DNA of 64,000 nt from Ravibacter sp964559125 (GTDB lineage Bacteria > Bacteroidota > Bacteroidia > Cytophagales > Spirosomataceae), in assembly GCA_964559125.1 (NCBI GenBank), contig CAZLGW010000004.1, positions 186,001 to 250,000 of the forward strand. The letters run 5' to 3'. The notes below the pieces were generated by a model. The model saw nothing but the letters and a program-made list of their open reading frames with translations. It made no database searches and was not told the DNA's origin. Position 1 is the first letter of the stretch. The number at the start of each line of letters is the position of its first letter. Shown one piece after another: positions 8,594-16,874 of this stretch. Made by a program: the position numbers and the translations under genes.

Positions 8594-10612
8594 TTACCTG
8601 TTGCGTAACCCTGCGAGCGGAATTCTGGAAATATAAATAGCCGACTTCCCTTCGTGTGAAGAGTAATATGACATCCACAATTCTCCATTGTACTGCAGCA
8701 TGCCCGGATAGGCAGTGTCCCCGCCGGAAGGAAGCTCAGCCGCTCTTTTATAAATACCGTTCTCATCTGCCAGCAGCAGAACAGTGGCTGTGCCGGTTCT
8801 GCCTCCCGGCCTTTCATTTGCATATTCCCTGGTCCCGATAAGCCAATATCCGTTTTCAAACGGTAAGAAGGCCTGCCCTCCCATTCCATGCTCAATGTTC
8901 ACTGGATTGAATTGCCCGGTATAAGGAGGAACCGCAAACAGGAACTTCCCTCTACCCGGTAAACGGGCCAGGATCACCATAGATCCGTCGTTTCTGAATC
9001 TTATCGATGTCTCTCCGCATCCCTTACCGCATTCAAAGTTGTTGGCGGTTATATCTCCGCTCACAGGCTCATAATTCAATCCGTCAGACGTTTTGTACAC
9101 TCTGATCTGAGTCCCCGTCTGATCTACCTCCCTGGTTTCGGGGTCAGTCCTGCATATTCTGGGCGCTATAAACCCGGTATCTGATTTCCATGTAATCCCA
9201 AAAGCCCAGTTATTGGAAGGAACTCCGGTGATTCGTGTCGGGGGAGTCCAGTCAGTGCCATTTTCCGAAAAAAGGACCCTTGTATACCATTCCCTGACCG
9301 CCTTACCCTCATATTTCGAGCCTCCGCACATGATCATCAACCTGCCGTCCGGGTTGACTGACAATTTAGGATCCCGGAGATCGATCCCTTCTTCCCGGAT
9401 CAGGGCTGCAGACGCCCACTCTTTCCCGGTATCTGAGGCTAGCACCCTGATACTGCCGTCATTGCCGCTCACATGCGAGCCTCCTTCACGGAATACGCAA
9501 TAAAATTTACCTTTGAACCGGGCCAGGTCCGTGAACGCATTATGGGGTGCCTGATCCCATATCATCCCTGATTCGATAACGGGAGGCGGACTCAGCGCTT
9601 CATCGACGACAGATAGCGGTATCTCTGCCAGATAGATGGAAGAATTACCTTCATGTGAAGAATAGTAGGACATATATATCCTGTCCTTTGCGACGACAAA
9701 TCCGGGATAGCTGTTATCTCCTCCCGACGGCAGCCGGAAAATCTTCCGGAACTGCCCCTTTTTATCGGCCAGGTAAATACCGGTGTAAACGGGCTTCTCA
9801 TATACCCTTGTTCCGGCAATAAAAAGCCCATCGCGGACAATTTCAAAGTCCGGTCCGCCAAAATCTATTCCGGTATCCGTCCAGTTCCAATCCTTGTATG
9901 GCGGCAGGCTTCTTCCCCAAAGTCCTTTCCCCGTCCGCCGCCTGACCATCATAAACATTTCTCCATCCGGGGCGATGCGGACTGTGGTTTCATTCGGATC
10001 CTTATCGACTTCCTCAAAATCCTTTACCAATTCGTAGTTGATCCCATCTGTGGTCTTCACTAATGAAATTTTCCGGGGTAACCTGTAAATCACTCCGTAT
10101 CCCGTTTTCCCATGCCAGGTTACGCGCCACAACCAGTCGGTATCCGTTTTTATCCGGGGATCAACGCTAACCGGCTGCGGATGCGAGAAACTGTTTCCCG
10201 ACTTATTTGAAAAAGATACATGAGGGAGCCGGCTCACGAGGTTCCCGTTTTCATAAACCGACCCTCCGATCGTTACCATAATCCTCCCGTCGGGGGTAAC
10301 GGATAATTTGGGGTCCCTCAGATCGTATCCCTCTTTTTGCAACACAGCTATTGATTCCCAGTTTACCCTGTCTTTCGACCGGATAATCTGTATAACGCCG
10401 TCATCTCCTCCTACATGGCCGCTTCCCTGCCTGAAAGTACAGTAGAAATGCTTGTCAAAATACAGGAGAGAAGTAAATGCATTGTGAAACCCGTTGCTCC
10501 AGATCTTTCTGACTTGTATACTGTCCGGGGTAGCCTGTGCGGCGCTCTTCTGTGAAAAGCCTGCCAGTAAAACCAGTATAAAGACGTACCCGGCTGTGTT
10601 TGTGATCTTCAT
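8594..10612 (-). CDS. Secreted tandem sialidase-like beta-propeller protein
   Basis: This 672-residue protein has a signal peptide (residues 1-25, ending SAAQA) and two homologous halves, about 31-333 and 346-672. The halves share HNAFT (43 and 357), LRDPKLSV (98 and 412), an ET..R....DG strand (208 and 534) and YYSSHEG (316 and 649). Asp-box-like S.D.G..W segments (for example SDTGKEW) mark a sialidase-type propeller. It probably binds or trims sialylated glycans outside the cell. I cannot assign the arginine triad and nucleophile Tyr with certainty, so one or both halves could be inactive. It lies directly downstream of SusD. The internal duplication is unusual for sialidases. Confidence 0.68.
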   Translation of the reverse strand: MKITNTAGYVFILVLLAGFSQKSAAQATPDSIQVRKIWSNGFHNAFTSLLYFDKHFYCTFRQGSGHVGGDDGVIQIIRSKDRVNWESIAVLQKEGYDLRDPKLSVTPDGRIMVTIGGSVYENGNLVSRLPHVSFSNKSGNSFSHPQPVSVDPRIKTDTDWLWRVTWHGKTGYGVIYRLPRKISLVKTTDGINYELVKDFEEVDKDPNETTVRIAPDGEMFMMVRRRTGKGLWGRSLPPYKDWNWTDTGIDFGGPDFEIVRDGLFIAGTRVYEKPVYTGIYLADKKGQFRKIFRLPSGGDNSYPGFVVAKDRIYMSYYSSHEGNSSIYLAEIPLSVVDEALSPPPVIESGMIWDQAPHNAFTDLARFKGKFYCVFREGGSHVSGNDGSIRVLASDTGKEWASAALIREEGIDLRDPKLSVNPDGRLMIMCGGSKYEGKAVREWYTRVLFSENGTDWTPPTRITGVPSNNWAFGITWKSDTGFIAPRICRTDPETREVDQTGTQIRVYKTSDGLNYEPVSGDITANNFECGKGCGETSIRFRNDGSMVILARLPGRGKFLFAVPPYTGQFNPVNIEHGMGGQAFLPFENGYWLIGTREYANERPGGRTGTATVLLLADENGIYKRAAELPSGGDTAYPGMLQYNGELWMSYYSSHEGKSAIYISRIPLAGLRNR

Positions 10613-10632
10613 GCGTCAAATATTCTAAGCTG

Positions 10633-12069
10633 TTAATATCCCTGGGTCTGAACAATCTTGTTATTCCTGTTGATCGTATTGTAGGCGACCGGCCACAGTA
10701 ATACATTCAGTTCATTTTTACGACCCGCCAGTGACGGCACTTTTTCGAAAACTTTGTCAAAACGGATCAGGTCCCACCAGTACCTTCCCTCAAAAAAGAA
10801 TTCCTTGGCTCTTTCCTTCAGTATCACTTCGTCGATCTCTTCTTTCGACAGAGAGGAATCATAATATGCATCTTTCCCGTAGGCCCTTTGGGCTATGCGG
10901 TTGATAAACTCAACAGCCGAAGCGGAATTCCCTTTTTCATTCTCTATTTCCGCCTTGAATAGCAGGGTTTCTGCAAAGCGATAGACATGCTGATCCTGGT
11001 CCCATCTCCTTTGAGTTGTATATTCGCCCGAATATTTCACACCCCATTGAAAAACTCTGTTGGGAGGAATTACCAGGCTATCAATTGTTTCACGGGCTCT
11101 CTGATCTGCAGGATCTTCGTACAGCAGGTTCCAGGCCAGATCTGAAAAAGCATACACGTTGTCGGCCCCTACCGGAACGGGGTTATTATGATATTGTACC
11201 GGCACATCTCCGTCCCTCCAGATGGTGAGGTTAAACCAACTGCTCCCGCTTTCTTCCGCTTCGCGATAAATGGTAAAAATATTCTCGCGGTTCGATTCGT
11301 TCCTGAACACTGCCCTGAAGTTGCCTTCCAGTTGGTAAGCCTGGCTCGATAAAACAGAATTAATAGCTGCTTCGGCAGCAGTGAGCGCCCCTTCTTCCTT
11401 TCCTACCTTGTGCATCCATAAATAAACGTCGGCTTTCAGCATCAGGATCGCACCGGCATTAGCCAGGTAAGCCGGTTGGCTCCGCCCGGCCGGATACCGC
11501 GATTCGGCTTCTGTCAGGTCGCTCGTAATCAGGTCCCAAGCCATTGATTCCGGATCTCTGACAGGATACAGATTTTCCTGGTCATCAGACTCAAAAGGGA
11601 CGGTCAATACCGGGACTTCTCCCCATATTCTCACCAGCCAGAAATAGGTATAGGCCCTGATGAAATAAGCCTCGGCCAAAATCTGGTTTTGCTGCTGCAC
11701 ATCAGCAAAATCTATCCGGGGAACGTATTTCAGGATCAGGTTGCACTGGTTGATCAGGGTATAAAAGCCGCTCCAGTCAGCCCCCAGGGAAGCAGCATCC
11801 AGGCGATTGTCAAAATGGGATCTGTACCGCTCATAAAAAGATCTTCCGAATATATAGAACCCTGTACGGGATTCGGTATACCACTGGTAATTGTCTGCAA
11901 ATGCGGTTCGAAACAGGTTGTACATCCCGATCTTCGCCGAAACAGCATCGTCTGCGGTCCGCCACATCGATCCTGTTGCAATGGTGCTGATAGGTGCCAG
12001 CTCTATCTTTGAACAGGAAGAGCCGATCAGAAGCGCCATCGACAAGCCTAATATTGTTATTTTTTTCAT
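10633..12069 (-). CDS. susD: SusD-like outer-membrane glycan-binding lipoprotein
   Basis: This surface lipoprotein captures glycans and works as the lid of the SusC transporter. Its length of 478 residues is typical. The lipoprotein signal ends IGSSC. The N-terminal half has the TPR-like SusD fold with the usual ..AEAYFIRAYTYFWLVR.. helix. The C-terminal part has LKERAKEFFFEGRYWWDLIR, which is diagnostic for RagB/SusD proteins. It starts 13 bases after the SusC stop and belongs to the same operon. The ligand is inferred to be a sialylated glycan from the downstream genes. Confidence 0.95.
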   Translation of the reverse strand: MKKITILGLSMALLIGSSCSKIELAPISTIATGSMWRTADDAVSAKIGMYNLFRTAFADNYQWYTESRTGFYIFGRSFYERYRSHFDNRLDAASLGADWSGFYTLINQCNLILKYVPRIDFADVQQQNQILAEAYFIRAYTYFWLVRIWGEVPVLTVPFESDDQENLYPVRDPESMAWDLITSDLTEAESRYPAGRSQPAYLANAGAILMLKADVYLWMHKVGKEEGALTAAEAAINSVLSSQAYQLEGNFRAVFRNESNRENIFTIYREAEESGSSWFNLTIWRDGDVPVQYHNNPVPVGADNVYAFSDLAWNLLYEDPADQRARETIDSLVIPPNRVFQWGVKYSGEYTTQRRWDQDQHVYRFAETLLFKAEIENEKGNSASAVEFINRIAQRAYGKDAYYDSSLSKEEIDEVILKERAKEFFFEGRYWWDLIRFDKVFEKVPSLAGRKNELNVLLWPVAYNTINRNNKIVQTQGY

Positions 12070-12082
12070 CAGTCAAATTCCT

Positions 12083-15000
12083 TTATAGTGCCACTCTAAG
12101 TCCGAAATTGAATTTTCTTACTGCCGGATACCCTGCCCCGGCATCGTAGGTGTTGGTCGTCCCCCATTCAGGATTGATCTCCCTGGCATGGCGTTCTTTC
12201 GTAAAGTAGGCCAGGGTGTTGCCTGCCACAAATACATTGACACCGTTGATCCCGGACCGTGTCAGCCAGCTGCGGGGAAGGTCATAGGAAAGCTTCACCT
12301 CCCTGAGGCACACGTAATTCAACTTCCAGGTCCGCTGGTCGCTGTCGCGGTAGTAATTGGATTGCATACCCTGATCCTGCACATAGAACTTGGGTAAGGA
12401 GGCGGTGGCGGCATCCCCTTCTTTCTCCCAGGAATCGGTCAGCACATATTTTGTCGGGCGCGTCCTGCCCACAAATCCATTGCCATTGTAATACATCCAG
12501 TACCTTTCCATTGCCGAATGCCCCAGGGCAAAATCCATAAAAATATCCAGGGAAAAAGACTTCCAGGAAAACCTGTTACCGAAACCTCCGGTAGTATGCG
12601 GGACGGTATATCCCAGCACGAACTGGTCGTATTCATTGATAATCCCATCCGAGTTGCGGTCTACCCATTCAAAATCACCGGGAAATTTCCTGCCCTTAAC
12701 AGCGGTCCCATCCTCCAGGCTGATACCGAGGGCAAGCTCGTCGTAACGGGCGCTTTCGGCCTGCTGCCGGTTATCAATAATATAATCCGCCTTGTAACCG
12801 ATAATGCTGTTGAGCGGCTCTCCCTCCGCAATCCCTCCGAAATCGTCCCCGCCCGGAACGGAATATCCCCCGATCCTGTTTCTATCCCGGTCATTTTCAG
12901 GAAGTTTCAGAACTACATTTCTGTTCAGGCTGTAAACGAGTCGCGGATTCCAGCTGAAATTCGCTGTTTGCACCAGAGTCCCTTCCAAGCTGAGGTCCAC
13001 ACCATAGAATTTTACGGAGCCTATGTTGGTAGTGATGGAAGAAAAGCCCGATGTATTCGGCAAAGGGTTACTGAAGAGGAGATTATCGGTTATTTTTGTA
13101 TAGTAGTCTAAGGAGATGTTCAGTTTCCGCCTGAAAGCACCTACATCAACGCCTATGTCAAACTGGCCGGTCCTTTCCCAACCCAGGTTCTGATTGGGGA
13201 TGGCAGTAGACCGAAGCCCCGCCTGGCGTGCATAACGCACGCTGCTATACGCCCCCTGGGCTGTGTAGGCGCCAATAGCGTTATTTCCTGTAAAACCATA
13301 GCTGGCACGAAGCTTAAGGTTATCAATCAGCGCGACGTCTCTCATAAAAGGTTCTTCACTTACAATCCATCCGGCGGAAACGGCCGGGAAATACCCCCAT
13401 TTTTTCCCTGTTCCGAATTTGGAAGAACCATCTCTTCTCAAAGATGCCTGTAAAAGATACCTCCCCTCATAAATATATCCGATCCGGCCGAACATCCCGA
13501 TCAGCGATTCTTCCGTTTTGACAGATGAAGCGTTTATCTTATTCGGGGCGGCATTCAGGGTGGGAATAATATCGGTAGCCCCTCCGTCGGCTCTCAGGCT
13601 CAGATCTCTCGTTGAGATGAAGAGATCGGATACCCCTGCCATAAACGAGATATCGTGGCTTCCACCGATTTTGGTGTTGTAGGAGGCAATGGCTTCCAGC
13701 TGCCTGGTCTGTCCTACATTCTGGTTGGTATAGGCATTCCTGTTCTGGGCAAAAAAGTGTGATTTTTCAAAGTATTCGTCTTCAAAATCCGATCTGTAAT
13801 AAGAAGCATTCCCTCTCAGCATCAGACCCTCCAATGGCCTGAATACCAGGCTTCCGTCAAGATTGAGCTTTGTCTCATACTGATCGTAATCCCGGGTTTC
13901 GCGCCAGAACGGAGGTGGGGTTGCCGAAGCGTTAAAACCGGGTACGGGACTCCCGTCATCATACCTGATCCGCCACGTCGGGGCCATGATCAGCTGCCTG
14001 CCTATGGCATTGACCCATGATGATTCCGTAGGATTCCGGGTATTGGTATAGCCCACCCCTGAAGAAAATGTCAGCTTGTCTGTTATATCTATATCCACAT
14101 TCGATGCCATGCTCAGCCTCGTCCAGCCGGTCTCCGCCACCGTACCGTTGTCTTTAGTATACCCGACGCTCCCCGCATACCGGATTTTTTCGGATCCTCC
14201 CGTAGCTCCCAGATGATAATTCTGCCATAAACCCGGCTTAAACAGAAGATCGACCGGATCATTTTCCTGAAATATGATGGTCTTGTCAGGGAAGATAGGA
14301 TCAGCCATACTCTGCCACCCTGCAGGAACGGTTTCCCCAGCCTCCAGCCATCTCGGTGTAAAAACCGACCGGTCGCCATTGACGTGGCTGGCCGGGCCAT
14401 CTTCATACAATGTGCTTTCAAAGGGGGAGCCTACCGCATTTGTCCGTATCAGCCGGATAAATTCTTCTCCGCTCACCAGCGGGTACCCTTTATGATGCTG
14501 CTGGTAGCTCATGCTTGATTGAAAGACGATCTCCGGCTTCTGGTTTACCTTACCTCTCCGTGTGGTGATCAGGACAACCCCGTTTGAAGCCCGGGCTCCG
14601 TATACGGCGGTAGCCGAAGCGTCTTTCAATACCTCTATAGACTCAATATCGTTGGGGTTTATGTCGGCCATCGACCGGGGGACTCCGTCTATAATAACCA
14701 GAGGGTTATTGGAATAGTTGATAGACGACCCGCCGCGTATCCGGATATTGGGTGTGGAGCCGGGCGCAAAATTCTGACTGAAAATATTGACGCCTGCCAC
14801 TTTTCCCTGTAAAGCGGAAACTACGTTGGAAACAGGCCTGTCGACGATCAGCTCGGAGGTTATCTTCGAGACCGAGCCCGTCACAAAGCGCCGCGATTGA
14901 TGGCCATAGCCTACAGCCACTACCTCGTCGAGGACATTCGCATGTTGTTCAAGCACGACCGACAAGTCGGTGCGGTTCTGTACCTGTATACGCTGCGCTG

Positions 15001-15280
15001 TAAAGCCGATAAACGAAAAAGTCAGCCAGTCTCCGGCTTCGGCCACCAGCTCAAACGAGCCTTCGGTATTGGTAATAGTACCTGTTCCGGATTTCTCCCT
15101 TAATACATTAACCCCTATCAGGGGCTCGCCGTGACTATCGGTTACCTTGCCCTTTACCTGTACCGACTGTGCTGAGAGCATATACGCAATCAGGCAGCAC
15201 GGCAAAGTCAGAAGCATTCGAAAAACCGGATTGGGCATCCGCGACACCCTGGGGATTTTTGAAAGTAAACGGGAATTCAT
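12083..15280 (-). CDS. susC: SusC-like TonB-dependent outer-membrane transporter
   Basis: This 1065-residue protein imports oligosaccharides across the outer membrane using TonB energy. After a signal peptide (about 1-38), the order is a carboxypeptidase-regulatory-like domain (VKGKVTDSHGEPLIGVNV), a TonB box/DEVVAVGYG segment near residue 118, the plug domain (IRIRGGSSIN, VYGARASNGV) and a 22-strand barrel that ends in an aromatic-rich strand (RKFNFGLRVAL). It is the first gene of the glycan operon after the GntR regulator. The upstream 80 bases hold a hairpin but no TAnnTTTG box that I can see. Confidence 0.96.
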   Translation of the reverse strand: MNSRLLSKIPRVSRMPNPVFRMLLTLPCCLIAYMLSAQSVQVKGKVTDSHGEPLIGVNVLREKSGTGTITNTEGSFELVAEAGDWLTFSFIGFTAQRIQVQNRTDLSVVLEQHANVLDEVVAVGYGHQSRRFVTGSVSKITSELIVDRPVSNVVSALQGKVAGVNIFSQNFAPGSTPNIRIRGGSSINYSNNPLVIIDGVPRSMADINPNDIESIEVLKDASATAVYGARASNGVVLITTRRGKVNQKPEIVFQSSMSYQQHHKGYPLVSGEEFIRLIRTNAVGSPFESTLYEDGPASHVNGDRSVFTPRWLEAGETVPAGWQSMADPIFPDKTIIFQENDPVDLLFKPGLWQNYHLGATGGSEKIRYAGSVGYTKDNGTVAETGWTRLSMASNVDIDITDKLTFSSGVGYTNTRNPTESSWVNAIGRQLIMAPTWRIRYDDGSPVPGFNASATPPPFWRETRDYDQYETKLNLDGSLVFRPLEGLMLRGNASYYRSDFEDEYFEKSHFFAQNRNAYTNQNVGQTRQLEAIASYNTKIGGSHDISFMAGVSDLFISTRDLSLRADGGATDIIPTLNAAPNKINASSVKTEESLIGMFGRIGYIYEGRYLLQASLRRDGSSKFGTGKKWGYFPAVSAGWIVSEEPFMRDVALIDNLKLRASYGFTGNNAIGAYTAQGAYSSVRYARQAGLRSTAIPNQNLGWERTGQFDIGVDVGAFRRKLNISLDYYTKITDNLLFSNPLPNTSGFSSITTNIGSVKFYGVDLSLEGTLVQTANFSWNPRLVYSLNRNVVLKLPENDRDRNRIGGYSVPGGDDFGGIAEGEPLNSIIGYKADYIIDNRQQAESARYDELALGISLEDGTAVKGRKFPGDFEWVDRNSDGIINEYDQFVLGYTVPHTTGGFGNRFSWKSFSLDIFMDFALGHSAMERYWMYYNGNGFVGRTRPTKYVLTDSWEKEGDAATASLPKFYVQDQGMQSNYYRDSDQRTWKLNYVCLREVKLSYDLPRSWLTRSGINGVNVFVAGNTLAYFTKERHAREINPEWGTTNTYDAGAGYPAVRKFNFGLRVAL

Positions 15281-15325
15281 AACTTTGCATTTTATCTGTT
15301 TGAGTTAAGAATGGGTAATCTATTT

Positions 15326-15357
15326 CAATGAGTGAGGACCGCCATCCTCGCTCATTT
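15326..15357. promoter_or_regulatory. Hairpin between the GntR regulator and susC
   Basis: The arms ATGAG-T-GAGGA and TCCTC-G-CTCAT form a near-perfect 11-bp stem with the six-base loop CCGCCA. The T run lies on the plus strand, where no gene ends. Read on the minus strand the hairpin lacks a T run, so it is a poor terminator for the GntR gene. It could be an attenuator, a processing site or part of the operator. Confidence 0.4.
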
Positions 15358-15359
15358 TT

Positions 15360-16073
15360 TTAGCCAATTGTTTGTTTCCTTGCATGCACATAGTTTACAT
15401 AGGGCAACAGGTGATGCTCGATCGCTACCTTATAACCCTCCTCGTCCCTGTCTTTCAGATGCCTGAGTAAATCCTTGTGAGTGACATTTTTATTCGCCTT
15501 TTTCAGCTCTTCGGTAAACCTCTCATACCGTGAAAAATTATCACTGGTATAGGCGAAAATCGGCACCACTACATTCAGGAACGAGAGCAAAACCTGGTTA
15601 TTCACAATCTTGTAAATCCGCGTGTGAAACTTCGCCTCGCTCTCAGGCCCTACACGATAGCTGTTAAAATAGGATTCATTATTTACGATCTCTTCCAGGT
15701 CGTTTATATCTTTATCCGTGATGTTCCGGAATATCATCGGCGCTATGCCGATCTCCATGGCGCAGCGGAGCTCTATCAGATCCAGCATGGAGCGTTCACT
15801 CAGAAGATTGGGCTTGACCACTTTTACGAAATTGGCCATAGGATTGGATTCCTTCACGACGATCCCTCTTTTCCTCCGTGATTCTATGACATCCAGCATT
15901 TTCAGCCTGCTAAGACTCTCCCGCACCAGGTTCCTGCTGACGTTATACTTCTCGGCAAAAAAAAACTCGGAAGGCAACGGATCGCCCTCCTTCAGATCCG
16001 AGCTCTGAATGTATTGTAAAAGCTTTTCCTCCAGTTGGTCGACAAGCGTAATCGTTTTTAAATCTTCTTTCAT
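15360..16073 (-). CDS. GntR-family regulator, FadR/FCD subfamily
   Basis: This 237-residue protein has an N-terminal winged helix (residues 12-75, LKEGDPLPSEFFFAEKYNVS, RNLVRESLSRL) and a C-terminal all-helical FCD domain. The FCD metal/ligand positions are visible as the Asp/Glu in ELRCAME, EAKFHTRIYKI and IEHHLLPYV. FCD-type GntR proteins include NanR, the sialic acid repressor. It lies 79 bases upstream of susC in the same direction, so it is the likely local regulator of the glycan locus. Its effector (sialic acid or a lyase product) is inferred. Confidence 0.88.
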   Translation of the reverse strand: MKEDLKTITLVDQLEEKLLQYIQSSDLKEGDPLPSEFFFAEKYNVSRNLVRESLSRLKMLDVIESRRKRGIVVKESNPMANFVKVVKPNLLSERSMLDLIELRCAMEIGIAPMIFRNITDKDINDLEEIVNNESYFNSYRVGPESEAKFHTRIYKIVNNQVLLSFLNVVVPIFAYTSDNFSRYERFTEELKKANKNVTHKDLLRHLKDRDEEGYKVAIEHHLLPYVNYVHARKQTIG

Positions 16074-16263
16074 TATGCCCTACATATTGGTTATGATGAA
16101 CAAATGTAAAAAAAAATTTATAACTGCAACAATTTTTTATTGTTTTTTCTACGGATTGGGAAATGTCTGTGTTTTCTTCTGTGGGAATTTTCGTTCTAAG
16201 CACGCTGGCTGTAAAAACGATTCACAGACGTAATAGTGGAAAAGTACGAGGGTAGCTCACTTC

Positions 16264-16874
16264 TCAAAGGTTCCTCAATACACCCCACGTATGACCTATC
16301 GTCCTGAAATCTCTGGCCAGACCTTGTATAGCTGTTTCATAGGTCGATTTATCAAAGATCATCACCCCTCTTTGAGAATCACCGGCATTATGTAAGCGCT
16401 GCAAGTAGCGATCAAATCGGCTGGCTACCTGCTCAAAGGCATATTCAACCGGATCATTCGGTACTACTTTTTCCTTATCGACTACGCAGGCAAATATCGG
16501 ATCAAGCCTATTTCTTGTGGAGGTCCTTGTATTATTGATATAGCTGGATTCGGCATAGAAAGAGCAGACCCTAAGGGTCTCCTGTCTACCGGTTTGGGAT
16601 TACGCACCCGGAAGCCACTAAAGGCAAGAAGCTCTCTAAAGTAATTCAAACTAGGTTAAAGTCACAAACCTAGAAAAATACAACACCCTCCACAACTTTT
16701 GCGCCTGAACCCAAATATCCTGTTTGATATATGGGAAGATGATAAAATACGGAGAGATTCGATAATAATATTAAATCGTTCCTCTTTGGTGTATCTTCTC
16801 CATAATTTTTTACCCCCGAAGATGGGACTTCCGTGAAGCTCATTGGCAATCCAGTACCCCCGGCGCTCAAATAA
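16264..16874 (-). pseudogene. DUF3800 protein remnant, split by a small insertion element
   Basis: Two fragments in different frames match one DUF3800 protein. The 5' fragment (about 16874-16710) reads LFERRGYWIANEL, HGSPIFGGKKLWRRYTKEER and LSSSHISNRIFG. The 3' fragment (16497-16264) reads FACVVDK, NDPVEYAFEQ, RFDRYL, MIFDKSTYET and HTWGVLRNL, then TGA. Removing the element at 16499-16711 plus one 8-bp duplication (221 bases) joins the two in frame as SNRIFACVVDK. Even when repaired, the gene lacks its N-terminal DESG region and the C-terminal VPLFVDS/LADL region, and about 15-20 residues seem to be lost between ANEL and HGSP. The family description comes from my memory of its sequences. DUF3800 proteins are often tied to mobile or defence loci. 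Confidence 0.75.
16499..16711. mobile_element. MITE-like 213-bp inverted-repeat element with 8-bp target duplication
   Basis: The element begins GGATCAAGCC at 16499 and ends, read from the other strand, GGTTCAGGCG at 16711. The two 35-base ends agree at 24 positions, including TTGTGGAGG and TTGTATT. It is flanked by the identical octamer CAAATATC at 16491-16498 and 16712-16719. Inside are an AGACCCT/AGGGTCT palindrome (16566-16580) and a CTAGGTT/AACCTAG hairpin (16651-16673). It has no open frame long enough for a transposase, so it would need one in trans. GG ends with 8-bp duplications fit several families, for example ISL3 and IS1595, and I cannot assign one. Confidence 0.78.
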
